A stretch of DNA of 34,835 nucleotides from Algibacter sp. (GCF_029245835.1 NZ_JAQWOO010000071.1:1-34835), one strand, 5' to 3'; numbered from the stretch's first letter, positions 26,015-34,730 are shown. The notes: a model not told the origin generated them from the sequence alone. Program-made: numbers and translations.

Positions 26015-26587
26015 TCATTTTGAGGCTAAAACCATAGCGCGTAATTTTTTCATACATCTGTACTTTTTATTGCGGGCTGTAGATTCTTCTATGTTTAATT
26101 CTGATGCAATGTCTTTTAAAGATTTTTTATCAAAATAAAAGGTGCTTAATAATTGTTTGCATGGTTGTCCTAAATGTTTAAAAACATCCATTACTTTTTT
26201 TAATTTATTGTTGGTTAAATTTTCGTCTTCATTTTGCTCTTCATTTTTAAAGAACATTAAGGATTCATAATTTAATGTTTTGGTTTTTTTGAAGTTGTTA
26301 GATCTTAATACATCAAGCCATTTGTTTTTTGCTATTTTATACAAATATCCTTGTAAAGCGGTATTGTTTTTTGGCGTGAATTTATCATTTTTTATATGTC
26401 TCCAAACCGTAATAAACGCCTCTTGATAGATATCTTTTGCATGCTCTACAGAACCACTATTTTTAAGAACTAAAACTTCTATTTTTTTATAATTTGTTGT
26501 GTAAAAATGTTTTAAAACATCTGATTCGTTAGATTTTATAGCATAAACGAGTTCTGACTGACTTAATAAATGTAATTGCTTCCCCAT
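26015..26587 (-). CDS. ECF-type RNA polymerase sigma-70 factor
   Basis: A 190-residue sigma factor with only regions 2 and 4. Region 2 includes AKDIYQEAFITVWRHI (50-65) and YLYKIAKNKWLDVLRS (81-96). Region 4 has the helix-turn-helix KSLKDIASELNIEESTARNK (155-174), followed by KYRCMKKLR. It is the first gene of a three-gene minus-strand operon with the membrane TPR and CHAT proteins, and probably controls that operon and further targets. It ends with TGA, which shows TGA is a normal stop in this genome. The upstream spacer has near matches but no exact TAnnTTTG box. Confidence 0.9.
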   Translation of the reverse strand: MGKQLHLLSQSELVYAIKSNESDVLKHFYTTNYKKIEVLVLKNSGSVEHAKDIYQEAFITVWRHIKNDKFTPKNNTALQGYLYKIAKNKWLDVLRSNNFKKTKTLNYESLMFFKNEEQNEDENLTNNKLKKVMDVFKHLGQPCKQLLSTFYFDKKSLKDIASELNIEESTARNKKYRCMKKLRAMVLASK

Positions 26588-27263
26588 AAATTAATAGCTA
26601 AAGGGAAGATACAATTATTTCATTTTTTTACAAATACTACGCTATCAAATGGTTTATTAATCGTTTATTGGTTTTTTATTATTTTTAGAAAAGGTTAAAT
26701 TTCATTTTGATGAAAACAATAGAATCTTTTTAACTTACCTCAAATATTTTTGGTTTTAATAGATATTGGTTAATTGAATATTTCGTTTTAGTTAAAAATG
26801 CAATACCTGTTATGACTTCATAAAATACACTTAACTGAGCAATGCCAGCAGAATTATTTATATGCGCATTTGAAACGTTTGTGTTTGCATAATAAATACT
26901 AGGACTACGCTCAATCAATTTACTTGCAACTGAGCAACACTGTTATTTTTGGGTAAATTACTTTCAAATTTCTATGGATAATTGCATCTTTCTCTTCTAA
27001 TACTTCAAAAAAAGTAGCTATTAAAAACTTTTGTTTCAAGACAACTACTTATAAAATAGTATCCGATATTTATTCAAATGCGACAAATTCCATGTTTTCT
27101 TTTTGTTTTATGCATTAAAAAACAAAATTGTTAGTAAGGAATAATTATGAGATTTAAGTTTCATCATTAAACGGTTTTTACAGGTTATGTGATTATTATA
27201 CCATCTCATCGAAACATTTTTAAAATGTCATCATCAATTCTACTTTTATAGTATTTTTGCAAC
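26588..27263. other. 676-bp intergenic region with possible reading-frame remnants
   Basis: This spacer separates the sigma operon (minus) from the apbE operon (plus) and must hold both promoters. Minus-strand frames of modest length occur at 26730-26918 (62 codons) and, in a different frame just upstream (about 26920-27040), with stops between them. Their translations look partly protein-like but I recognise no family. They may be relics of one decayed gene or chance frames. No strong hairpin was seen. Confidence 0.4.
27252..27259 (+). promoter_or_regulatory. Putative -7 element (TATTTTTG) of the apbE operon
   Basis: TATTTTTGCA is nearly identical to the element before nqrA. It lies only four bases before the ATG at 27264, so the transcript would be leaderless or nearly so if this is the promoter. 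Confidence 0.4.
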
Positions 27264-27641
27264 ATGGGTAAACCTTTAACACAACAAGAATTACATAACC
27301 TAGCAATGAATCATGTCGGTAAAGATTTGGAGCAACGAGGGTTCGAATTTATTGCAGTAAATAGTAAGCTTAAAAAGCATCCGCAGTTTGTGTGTATAGA
27401 TAAAAACAAACAATATTTTTTTGTTATTGTACGCGCTGTTATTTTACCAGAAAATCCAAATAATTATGATGTGGTGTGGATGGAATCCTTTAAAAAACAT
27501 GCTAGAGAAAAAGATGCAAAGGTTTTATACGCAGGCGTTGGGATTGGTAGTACAGAAGGAGAAAAGCAACCTATTTATTTAAATAAAGATTATTTATTAG
27601 AATATAATGGTATTCAAGTTTTAGAGACAAATTTGAATTAA
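27264..27641 (+). CDS. Conserved small protein upstream of apbE, function unknown
   Basis: A 125-residue soluble protein without signal peptide or cysteine cluster. Conserved-looking stretches are HVGKDLEQRGFEFIAVNS, HPQFVCIDKNKQYFFVIVRA and GVGIGSTEGEKQPIYLNKD. The alternation of helix and strands around FVCI...YFFVIVRA is reminiscent of a degenerate PD-(D/E)XK nuclease core, but the catalytic residues are not evident. It is 15 bases before apbE on the same strand, so an accessory role in flavin insertion or Nqr assembly is possible. That is inference from position only. Confidence 0.7.
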   Translation: MGKPLTQQELHNLAMNHVGKDLEQRGFEFIAVNSKLKKHPQFVCIDKNKQYFFVIVRAVILPENPNNYDVVWMESFKKHAREKDAKVLYAGVGIGSTEGEKQPIYLNKDYLLEYNGIQVLETNLN

Positions 27642-27656
27642 ATTTTTAAATTATTT

Positions 27657-28631
27657 ATGCGAAATTTATTAGTTATATATATAATTTGTGTTTTTTTTTC
27701 TTGTAAAGAAGAACAAAAAAACACAAAACTTACTGGAACTGCTTTTGGTACCAGTTATTCTATTATTTACGATTCTGATGTTAATTACGAAACTCAGTTT
27801 GATAGTTTATTTTATGTGATTAATAAATCCATGTCCACCTATCAAATAAATTCTGATATTTCAAAATTGAATAGAAATGAATCTTTTGAAATTGATGAAC
27901 ATTTTATAAAAGTTTATGATGCATCTAAAGAAGTTTTCGGAAAAACAGAAGGTGCTTTTGATCCATCAATTGGAAATGTAGTTAATGCATGGAAATTTGG
28001 TGCAGAAAACACTATTGAGGTTATTGATAGTTTAAAAATTGATAGTCTAATGCAATATGTTGGTTATGATAAAACCTATAGACTTAATAACACTATAATA
28101 AAATCTAACCCTAATGTTTATATAGAGTTTAATGCTATAGCTAAAGGTTATGGTGTAGATGTCGTTGGAGAATTTCTTGAATCTCAAAATATAAATAATT
28201 ATTTAGTTGAAATTGGAGGAGAAATACGAGTAAAGGGTATCAATTTTGAAAAACAAAGCCAATGGAAAGTAGGTTTAGAGGAACCAAACTTTGACGGCGG
28301 ACAATCAATTTTAAAGGCTATTGTTTTGAATGATGAAGCTATGGCAACTTCAGGCACTTATAGAAAATTTAAAATTGACGAAAACGGAAATAGATATGCG
28401 CATATCATTGATACAGAAACAGGATATCCAAGTAAAACCAATTTGTTAAGTATATCAGTAATTGCTGAAGATTGTATGACTGCCGATGCATATGCTACAG
28501 CTTTCAAAGCTATGGGTATTGAGAAAGTTAAAAAATTTTTGGAGTTGCACCCAGAACTAAAGGTTTTTTTGATTTTTGAAAATCAAGATAAAGAAATCCA
28601 AACCTTAGCATTAAATGGATTTCCAGAATAA
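27657..28631 (+). CDS. apbE: FAD:protein FMN transferase, lipoprotein
   Basis: A 324-residue Mg-dependent flavin transferase that attaches FMN from FAD to Thr in S-G-x-T-like sites, here presumably Thr221 of NqrB and Thr223 of NqrC encoded 11-13 kb upstream. It has a lipoprotein signal (lipid Cys16 in VFFSC), MSTY (59-62), GAFDPSIGNVVNAW (99-112), IAKGYGVDVV (161-170), EIGGEIRVKG (185-194), ATSGTYR (230-236), the HIIDTETGYP motif (249-258) and MTADAYATAF (274-283) containing metal-binding residues. Length is normal. It is coupled to the small gene upstream. Confidence 0.95.
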   Translation: MRNLLVIYIICVFFSCKEEQKNTKLTGTAFGTSYSIIYDSDVNYETQFDSLFYVINKSMSTYQINSDISKLNRNESFEIDEHFIKVYDASKEVFGKTEGAFDPSIGNVVNAWKFGAENTIEVIDSLKIDSLMQYVGYDKTYRLNNTIIKSNPNVYIEFNAIAKGYGVDVVGEFLESQNINNYLVEIGGEIRVKGINFEKQSQWKVGLEEPNFDGGQSILKAIVLNDEAMATSGTYRKFKIDENGNRYAHIIDTETGYPSKTNLLSISVIAEDCMTADAYATAFKAMGIEKVKKFLELHPELKVFLIFENQDKEIQTLALNGFPE

Positions 28632-28640
28632 CTTATTACT

Positions 28641-28666
28641 TAATAAAGAGTTATTATAGTTTTTTT
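28641..28666 (+). terminator. Weak AT-only terminator after apbE
   Basis: taataa (28641-28646), loop agag, ttatta (28651-28656), then a T-run to about 28666. The stem is only 6 A-T pairs, so efficiency is uncertain. It overlaps the end of the convergent DUF423 gene. Confidence 0.4.
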
Positions 28667-29033
28667 ATAAATAATTAATTAGTAGTAACCCCCAGCCACT
28701 AGCCAAAAGTAAACCGCCAATGGGTGTTATTGGTCCTAAGAAACTTAGTTTTTTTCCTTTCGAATCTGATAAAACTAACCCGTAAATACTAAAAGAGAAT
28801 AATAGTATTCCAAGAGTAAAACACCAGTAAATAGATTGCTTTACTTCATTGGGATTTAAACCTAATACCAATAAAACAATGGCATGATACATTTGATACT
28901 TTACAGCTACTTCAAAACTTTTTAATTGCTCGTTATTTAAGGTTTTTTTTAAAGCATGTGCTCCAAAAGCTCCAAAAACAACAGATAGCATTCCAAATAA
29001 TACTCCAGTTGTTAACAAAATTTGATTTGCCAT
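28665..29033 (-). CDS. DUF423 (YgdD/TMEM256-like) membrane protein
   Basis: A 122-residue protein with four hydrophobic helices (about 5-27, 46-60, 68-86, 95-118). It carries the family motif FGAFGAHALKK (21-31), VKYQMYHAIVLLVLG (44-58) and the late FLGPITPIGGLLLASGW. DUF423 proteins are inner-membrane proteins of unknown function across bacteria, with eukaryotic TMEM256 relatives. It is the last gene of the minus-strand group and is convergent with apbE. Confidence 0.9.
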   Translation of the reverse strand: MANQILLTTGVLFGMLSVVFGAFGAHALKKTLNNEQLKSFEVAVKYQMYHAIVLLVLGLNPNEVKQSIYWCFTLGILLFSFSIYGLVLSDSKGKKLSFLGPITPIGGLLLASGWGLLLINYL

Positions 29034-29086
29034 AAGATATATTCTTTTATTTGTTTTAGTTTATGATAATTTAGACTAAAATCTAA

Positions 29087-30247
29087 TTAATTGAAGCTTA
29101 TTCCAACCTCACAAGTTTTTCCTTTAATTATATAAGTATTTGTGTCACTTTCAGATTTATAGACTTTTAAATTATCGATGTGTTCTTGATATTTATATGC
29201 CTGATCATAAACTGGTTTTCTTAAAAAAAATGAGTTTTCAGAATTAATATCAATAACATTACTATCGTGTTTATGTGCATTGCAATCAAACTCTACATAT
29301 ACTGATGGTACATATTTTCTGTCAATTTTTTTTATTTTATCAACGGTGTCATGAAACCAGTAATTTACTTTTTTTAAAATAAGGAAATGTATAAGTTTAT
29401 TTTTTGAATCAAGATAAAACGCATATAGTTGCAACAAAAGACTCTTTTTATGTGATATATATACAGTTTCAAAATCATAAATTAAATTCACCCAATTTCG
29501 TTTATAATTATAATCGCCGTAGCCTATATCAAATAGTGCGATGTTATTATGTATACACCACTCAATTAGTTTATAGTTTAAGATATTTCCTAAGCTAAAC
29601 TTTCCATAATCTATATCGTAGGAACAGGTGTAACTAAACATTAAATTGTCGTTATGAAAATTTAATGATATATCTACTGGTAAATCATTATTATAAATCA
29701 CAAAAAGTGATGCTGTTTTATTATTGATTCCCTTATAAGCTAAGTCAGTATAATAATCCCAATGTTTTAGAATAGTATTTCTTCCACTTCTTTGTTTGAA
29801 TCTATTTTCTATGAAAGTATAAAGCTTATTCATTAACAAAATACATTCTGGTTTGCTAATACTGCCATAAAACATTTTATATTTAACATTAAAACATGTT
29901 TCTAGTCTTCTAACTGATCGCGTAACATCTTTTCTAAAACTAGACCTACATTCCGATTTTAAAAAATCTTCAATTCCTTCGAATTTTTTTGATAAGTCTA
30001 CTGCAAGTCCTGGTTTATGAATTGATTTTTTTACATATAAATCATCGTTTAAATCTAATTTTAAGTAATTAGGAAATAATTTTAAAACAACAATTTTTGA
30101 AGTAGAAGAATTTTTTTCAGTTCCTCTTTCATGTTGTAAAGGCTTATTTTTAAACAAAATATTTTTGCAAATTGCTGGAAAATACTGATTTTCAAAAAAG
30201 CTAAAATAAAAAATAGTGTCATTGATAAAATACCGCATAATATTCAT
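29087..30247 (-). CDS. GNAT-fold (FemAB/BcsL-like) acyltransferase
   Basis: A 386-residue protein. The centre (about 90-270) resembles the Acetyltransf_6/FemAB-like GNAT family: CRSSFRKDVTRSVRRLE near 100, ENRFKQRSGRN near 150, then SLFVIYNNDLPVDISLNFHN, SYTCSYDIDYGKFSLGNILN and LFDIGYGDYNYKRNWVN, the acyl-CoA-binding core. Such proteins often modify surface polysaccharides or peptidoglycan precursors; the substrate is unknown. No signal peptide is seen. The C-terminal ~90 residues have no recognisable domain. The coding sequence is notably AT-rich compared with gpmI and map and may be acquired. It is flanked by a 175-base spacer on its 5' side. Confidence 0.7.
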   Translation of the reverse strand: MNIMRYFINDTIFYFSFFENQYFPAICKNILFKNKPLQHERGTEKNSSTSKIVVLKLFPNYLKLDLNDDLYVKKSIHKPGLAVDLSKKFEGIEDFLKSECRSSFRKDVTRSVRRLETCFNVKYKMFYGSISKPECILLMNKLYTFIENRFKQRSGRNTILKHWDYYTDLAYKGINNKTASLFVIYNNDLPVDISLNFHNDNLMFSYTCSYDIDYGKFSLGNILNYKLIEWCIHNNIALFDIGYGDYNYKRNWVNLIYDFETVYISHKKSLLLQLYAFYLDSKNKLIHFLILKKVNYWFHDTVDKIKKIDRKYVPSVYVEFDCNAHKHDSNVIDINSENSFFLRKPVYDQAYKYQEHIDNLKVYKSESDTNTYIIKGKTCEVGISFN

Positions 30248-30422
30248 GGATTTTTAAAAATTGACTTTAGTATCAATACTATTAATTTTATAAAAGAGAG
30301 GTTTGTCTATGAGGCACAATGTATAAAAATAATTATTTTAATGTTGAATGATGTGCTTATTTTAATTAGAAAATACAAATATTTTATGCTGATTAATGGT
30401 CGTCGAGCTAAGTAGTGTTAAA

Positions 30423-31187
30423 TTATTTATAAACTACAGGAATTATTTCTCCTTTAGCTAAACAATATTTAGTTATTTCTTCTTCTGAAAATTTTGAAGT
30501 GTAATCAACTTCTTGCACTTTAAAACCGATATTTCGAAGTTTATCAAAATAATCAAGCCCATAAACTCGAACATGGTCATATTGACCAAATATTTTTGCA
30601 CGCTCTTTTTTGTCTGTTATGTTATCATCTTCAAAAGTTAGGTCTCTATTTAAATCTTGAGGTATTTGAAAAATCCCCATACCATCAACTTTTAAGACGC
30701 GAAATAATTCTTGCATCGCTTTAGTATCATCTGGAATATGCTCTAAAACATGATTGCATAAAATTATATCAAATTCATTCTCATCAAAAGGCAGGTTACA
30801 AATATCAGCTTTCACATCTGCCAAAGGTGAATTTAAATCTGTGGTAACATAATCTAAATTGCTCATTTTTTTAAAACGTTTATAAAATGCTTGCTCAGGT
30901 GCAAAGTGTAATACTTTTAATTCTGCTGAAAAGAAATTCGTTTCATTTTTAAGGTACAACCACAGTAATCTGTGACGCTCTAAACTTAATGTTGAAGGCG
31001 ATAACACATTATTACGTTGGTTACCATATCCATAAGGTAAAAAGGTTTTAAAACGCTTGCCATCAATAGGGTCAGTATATTTATTGCCTTTTAAAAAAAA
31101 TGCTAAAATAGGTCTAATAACATAGCTTAACCTTATTAATAAAGGACGAGGAATTACATTGAGAATGAGTTTAAAAAGGCGTTTCAT
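30423..31187 (-). CDS. Class I SAM-dependent methyltransferase (Methyltransf_11)
   Basis: A 254-residue protein. The Rossmann core starts near 88: KVLHFAPEQAF (motif I, atypical because the usual GxGxG is replaced by APEQA), YVTTDLNSP (D at the end of beta-2), ADICNLPFDENEFDIILCNHVLEHI (a clear motif-IV region) and FRVLKVDGMGIFQIP. The hydrophobic N-terminus could associate with the membrane. The substrate is unknown. It follows map by only two bases on the same strand and is probably co-transcribed with it. Confidence 0.82.
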   Translation of the reverse strand: MKRLFKLILNVIPRPLLIRLSYVIRPILAFFLKGNKYTDPIDGKRFKTFLPYGYGNQRNNVLSPSTLSLERHRLLWLYLKNETNFFSAELKVLHFAPEQAFYKRFKKMSNLDYVTTDLNSPLADVKADICNLPFDENEFDIILCNHVLEHIPDDTKAMQELFRVLKVDGMGIFQIPQDLNRDLTFEDDNITDKKERAKIFGQYDHVRVYGLDYFDKLRNIGFKVQEVDYTSKFSEEEITKYCLAKGEIIPVVYK

Positions 31188-31189
31188 TC

Positions 31190-32008
31190 TTAAAGCACTA
31201 AAGCTTTTTGTCTGAATTCATCTTCTTCAGTAGAGGTAATTCCCAATGCCTCATAAATATAAGCAAAGGTTGAAAGTAATTCGGGTTTGCCGTTGACTAA
31301 TGCTACATCATGCTCGAAATGAGCAGAAGGCTTATTATCTTGAGTAGTAATAGTCCAGCCATCTCTATGTTGTTTTATACGATGTGTACCCATATTTATC
31401 ATAGGTTCAATGGCAACTACCATACCTTCAATAAATTTTTTGCCTCTACCTCGCTTACCGTAATTTGGCATTTCTGGGTCTTCATGCATTTTAGATCCTA
31501 AACCATGTCCAACCAATTCTCTAACTACACCATATCCGTGGTCTTCACAATACTTTTGAATAGCGTAACCCACATCGCCCACACGATTATTTGCTTTAAA
31601 TTCTCTGATGCCAACATACAATGATTCTTTAGTTACTTGAAGTAATTTCTCGGTTTCAGGGTCAATTTCTCCAACAGCAAATGTATACGCATGATCTCCA
31701 TAAAAACCGTTTTTAAGTGCGCCACAATCAATAGAAATAATATCACCTTCAACTAGAGGGTTCCCATTTGGAATGCCATGAACAACCTGAGAATTAGGAC
31801 TCATACAAAGTGTGTTTGGGAAATCATATAATCCTAAAAACCCTGGAATAGCTCCATGGTCTCTAATACACGTTTCAGCTATCTTATCTAATTCAAGTGA
31901 GGTAACCCCTGGTTTTATAGCTTTCGCTAATTCACCTAAAGTTTTAGATACGATTAAAGCACTTTCGCGCATTAATTCAATTTCTTCTTTGGTTTTAATA
32001 ATAATCAT
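31190..32008 (-). CDS. map: Methionine aminopeptidase type I
   Basis: A 272-residue essential-type enzyme that removes the initiator Met from nascent proteins. The two-metal site is complete: D94, D105, H168, E201 and E232. Substrate-side histidines H77 (QVVHGIP) and H175 (MHEDPEMP) are present. Length is slightly above the usual 250-265 because of a C-terminal tail. It is 35 bases downstream of the HAD gene and two bases upstream of the methyltransferase gene. Confidence 0.96.
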   Translation of the reverse strand: MIIIKTKEEIELMRESALIVSKTLGELAKAIKPGVTSLELDKIAETCIRDHGAIPGFLGLYDFPNTLCMSPNSQVVHGIPNGNPLVEGDIISIDCGALKNGFYGDHAYTFAVGEIDPETEKLLQVTKESLYVGIREFKANNRVGDVGYAIQKYCEDHGYGVVRELVGHGLGSKMHEDPEMPNYGKRGRGKKFIEGMVVAIEPMINMGTHRIKQHRDGWTITTQDNKPSAHFEHDVALVNGKPELLSTFAYIYEALGITSTEEDEFRQKALVL

Positions 32009-32043
32009 AAAAATAATATAGAAGTGTAAATTAAAAAGGTATG

Positions 32044-32448
32044 TTATTTAAATAGTCCGAAAAAACCTTTTTTCTTTTCAGGAATTGGAGGTGTAGAGTT
32101 TGTTAACATTTGATAAACTTCTCCCCAACCAGGGAAACCGCCTATGTTTCTATCATCAATAAACAAATCAGCATTAATTTTTCTGCTAATATCATGGGTG
32201 TATTCTTCTTCAGTAAAACTTTTATTTACAGCATAAAAACGAATGCCATGATCTTCACAAAAGGTAACGGCTTCATTTAGTTTATCGCCACATCTATAAG
32301 TCCACAAAATAAGACGATGCCCATCCTCCTGCAACTTCTTTAAAGTCTCAAAAGCAAACAAAACAGGCTTGCCAATTTTTGGGTAGGCATCTTCAACTAT
32401 AGTGCCATCAAAATCAACAGCAATTATAAGTGTATTACTAAAATTCAT
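32044..32448 (-). CDS. HAD-superfamily hydrolase, BT0820-like
   Basis: A 134-residue short HAD hydrolase. Motif I is VDFDGTIV (nucleophile D12, acid D14), motif II is LWTYR (T50), and the late acidic pair is FIDDRN (D98, D99). The small size without a cap domain and the PGWGEVYQML tail fit the BT0820 group known from Bacteroides. It should be a phosphatase for a small phosphorylated metabolite; the substrate is unknown. It lies between gpmI and map in the same orientation. Confidence 0.88.
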   Translation of the reverse strand: MNFSNTLIIAVDFDGTIVEDAYPKIGKPVLFAFETLKKLQEDGHRLILWTYRCGDKLNEAVTFCEDHGIRFYAVNKSFTEEEYTHDISRKINADLFIDDRNIGGFPGWGEVYQMLTNSTPPIPEKKKGFFGLFK

Positions 32449-32501
32449 TCAATTCAGGGCTTTAATAACGGTGTAAAGTTACACTTTTTCTTCTTAATTG
32501 C

Positions 32502-34016
32502 TTAAATTAGTGGGTGTTGAGTCATAGCAGCAGGTTGTTCAACATTCATCAGCTTCAATATAGTTGGTGCCATATCTCCTAAAACACCATCTTTAATTTC
32601 AGTAAGTTCATTATCAATTAAAATAACAGGAACAGGATTTGTTGTGTGTGCCGTATTAGGAGAGCCATCAGGGTTTATCATCGTTTCACAGTTTCCATGG
32701 TCTGCTATAAGAAGTGTTGTGTAGCCATTATTTAAACCAGTTGTTACAACGTCTTTTACACAAGCATCAACAGCTTCACAGGCTTTTATTGCTGCTTCCA
32801 TAACGCCGGTATGGCCTACCATATCGCCATTGGCAAAATTTAAGCAAACAAAATCAACATCACCTTTTTCAAGCTCAGGAATAAGTGCATCTCGTAATTC
32901 ATAGGCACTCATTTCTGGTTGTAAATCGTAAGTAGCAACTTTTGGCGAGTTTTTAAGGATACGAGATTCTCCTTTAAATGGTGCTTCTTGTCCGCCTGAA
33001 AAGAAAAATGTAACATGCGGGTATTTTTCAGTTTCAGCAATTCTAATTTGTTTTTTTCCAGCCTTAGCTAAGACTTCGCCTAATGTTTCAGTAATATTGT
33101 CTTTGTTAAAAATGACTTTTACACCTTTAAAAGCATCACTATAATTTGTTATAGTAACATAATATAAGTCGATTTTTTTAGTATTGTATTCTGGAAAATC
33201 TTTTTGACTTAACATTTCCGTTAATTCACGACCTCTATCTGTTCTGAAATTGAAAAAGATAACAACATCATCTTTTTCAACTTTTGCAACAGGATCATTA
33301 TTCTTATCTGTAATGATTAAAGGTTTAATAAATTCATCTGTAATATCGTTATCATAATTAGTTTGAATTGCCGATGTTAGATTAGTTGTTTTAGTGCCAG
33401 CTCCATTTACAATAGCATCATAGGCTAGTTGTACGCGTTCCCAACGATTATCTCTATCCATGGCATAGTAGCGTCCCGTTACGGTTGCTATTTTTGTGTT
33501 TGTTCCTTTAATATGATGCTCTAAATCCTCAATATAGCTTTTTCCTGATTTAGGATCTACATCTCTTCCATCTGTAAAAGCATGAACAAAAGAATTGACA
33601 CCAGCCTTGTTTGCGGCATCAATAAAACCTTTTAAGTGACTTGTGTGTGAATGAACCCCTCCGTTACTTAATAATCCTAGAAAATGAACATTTTTGTTGT
33701 TGTCTGAAGCATATTTTAAAGCATCAACTAATACCTTCTCATCTTTTAATGTGTCTTTTTCAATAGCTAAATTAATTTTTGCTAAATCTTGATACACAAT
33801 TCTACCAGCACCTAAATTCATGTGGCCTACTTCACTATTTCCCATTTGTCCTTCAGGTAGCCCAACATGTAAACCATCTGTACGAAGCGTAGCATAAGGA
33901 TATTTTTTATATAAAGAATCTATAAATGGTGTATTGGCGTGATCGATAGCTGAAACTTTTGGGTCTGGAGAGTTTCCCCAACCATCAAGAATCATTAAAA
34001 TAACTTTTTTATTCAT
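32502..34016 (-). CDS. gpmI: 2,3-bisphosphoglycerate-independent phosphoglycerate mutase
   Basis: A 504-residue Mn-dependent glycolytic enzyme that interconverts 3- and 2-phosphoglycerate. Metal-binding D11 is in LMILDGWGNS, and the phospho-acceptor Ser61 is in GQMGNSEVGHMNLGAGR. HSHTSHLKG, HAFTDGRDVDP, GRYYAMDRDNRW, FNFRTDRGRE and the late LIADHGNCETM and NTAHTTNPVPVI complete the two domains. Length is normal. It is the first gene of the minus-strand gpmI-HAD-map-methyltransferase group. Confidence 0.97.
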   Translation of the reverse strand: MNKKVILMILDGWGNSPDPKVSAIDHANTPFIDSLYKKYPYATLRTDGLHVGLPEGQMGNSEVGHMNLGAGRIVYQDLAKINLAIEKDTLKDEKVLVDALKYASDNNKNVHFLGLLSNGGVHSHTSHLKGFIDAANKAGVNSFVHAFTDGRDVDPKSGKSYIEDLEHHIKGTNTKIATVTGRYYAMDRDNRWERVQLAYDAIVNGAGTKTTNLTSAIQTNYDNDITDEFIKPLIITDKNNDPVAKVEKDDVVIFFNFRTDRGRELTEMLSQKDFPEYNTKKIDLYYVTITNYSDAFKGVKVIFNKDNITETLGEVLAKAGKKQIRIAETEKYPHVTFFFSGGQEAPFKGESRILKNSPKVATYDLQPEMSAYELRDALIPELEKGDVDFVCLNFANGDMVGHTGVMEAAIKACEAVDACVKDVVTTGLNNGYTTLLIADHGNCETMINPDGSPNTAHTTNPVPVILIDNELTEIKDGVLGDMAPTILKLMNVEQPAAMTQHPLI

Positions 34017-34040
34017 TTTTTGTTAAAATTTAAAACCATA

Positions 34041-34048
34041 CAAAGATA
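34041..34048 (-). promoter_or_regulatory. Putative -7 element (TATCTTTG) of the gpmI promoter
   Basis: A minus-strand TATCTTTG, identical to the element before the desaturase, lies 25 bases before the gpmI ATG. No clear -33 TTTG was found at the expected distance. Confidence 0.5.
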
Positions 34049-34267
34049 CATAAGTTTCTTATAAAAGGGATTAAAAAAGCCTTTGAAATGCCTTGTTTTA
34101 TAGGATTTTTGCATTATTTATTAAAGAAAACGATTTGGTTAATAATCTGTGAAACAAACGTTAAAAATGTGTTATTAAATTCTTTTTGTGTAACAAATTA
34201 AAATTATTGTCGTCTATTTAGTATATCAAGAAACGTAAATCAATAATCAAATTTAAAATCTTTCATC

Positions 34268-34672
34268 ATGAAAAAAACAATCATTATTTCCGCAATCGCA
34301 TTATGCTTTTCAATGGTATCTGTAAATGCAAGTCCTTTAAGTACATCTGTTAATTATGAAGTAGAAACTTTTTTTAAAGTAAATTCGTTTTGTATATCTA
34401 TTGCTAAAGGCGATATAGACACGGTTCAAAAGTTAATTAGTAGAGGTGCAGATATTAACGAAAAATCTAACGGGATGACACCTGTTATGTATGCAGCAAA
34501 ATTTAATAGAACGGATATTCTAGAGCTTCTAATTTCTCATGGAGCAAATTTAAAAGCTAAGTCTGACAAAAAAATGACTGCACTTAAATACGCCAAATTA
34601 CATGGCGCTAAAGATGCTGAGGCTATTATTGTTAAAGCATTAGCAGATTCGAAATCTAAAAAAGGAAAATAA
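34268..34672 (+). CDS. Exported ankyrin-repeat protein
   Basis: A 134-residue protein with signal peptide MKKTIIISAIALCFSMVSVNA and two to three ankyrin units: KGDIDTVQKLISRGADINEK (47-66), MTPVMYAAKFNRTDILELLI (70-89) with HGANLKAKSD, and MTALKYAKLHGAKDAEAIIV (103-122). It is probably a small periplasmic binding protein; partner unknown. It is divergent from gpmI. A hairpin with a T-run follows 28 bases after the stop. Confidence 0.85.
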   Translation: MKKTIIISAIALCFSMVSVNASPLSTSVNYEVETFFKVNSFCISIAKGDIDTVQKLISRGADINEKSNGMTPVMYAAKFNRTDILELLISHGANLKAKSDKKMTALKYAKLHGAKDAEAIIVKALADSKSKKGK

Positions 34673-34699
34673 TTATTTTGAGTTAGTGACTCACAAAAA

Positions 34700-34730
34700 A
34701 GAGGCTGTCTAAAAAGGCAGTCTCTTTTTT
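34700..34730 (+). terminator. Hairpin with T-run; ankyrin terminator or IS left end
   Basis: Arms agaggctgtc (34700-34709) and ggcagtctct (34716-34725) pair with two G-U, followed by a T-run. It works as a terminator for the ankyrin gene. GAGGCTGTCTAAAA also resembles the terminal inverted repeat of IS1182-like elements in Bacteroidota, so the same sequence may be the left end of the insertion sequence whose transposase starts at 34778. Confidence 0.6.

Noticed and set aside
26730-26918. 62-codon minus-strand frame as a real gene
   Set aside because: No recognisable domain, AT-rich composition and an adjacent interrupted frame make a functional gene unlikely; kept only as a possible relic.
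32471-32484. gtgtaaagttacac hairpin between the HAD gene and gpmI as a terminator
   Set aside because: On the minus strand no U-run follows it, so it cannot end the gpmI transcript; too short to call an operator.
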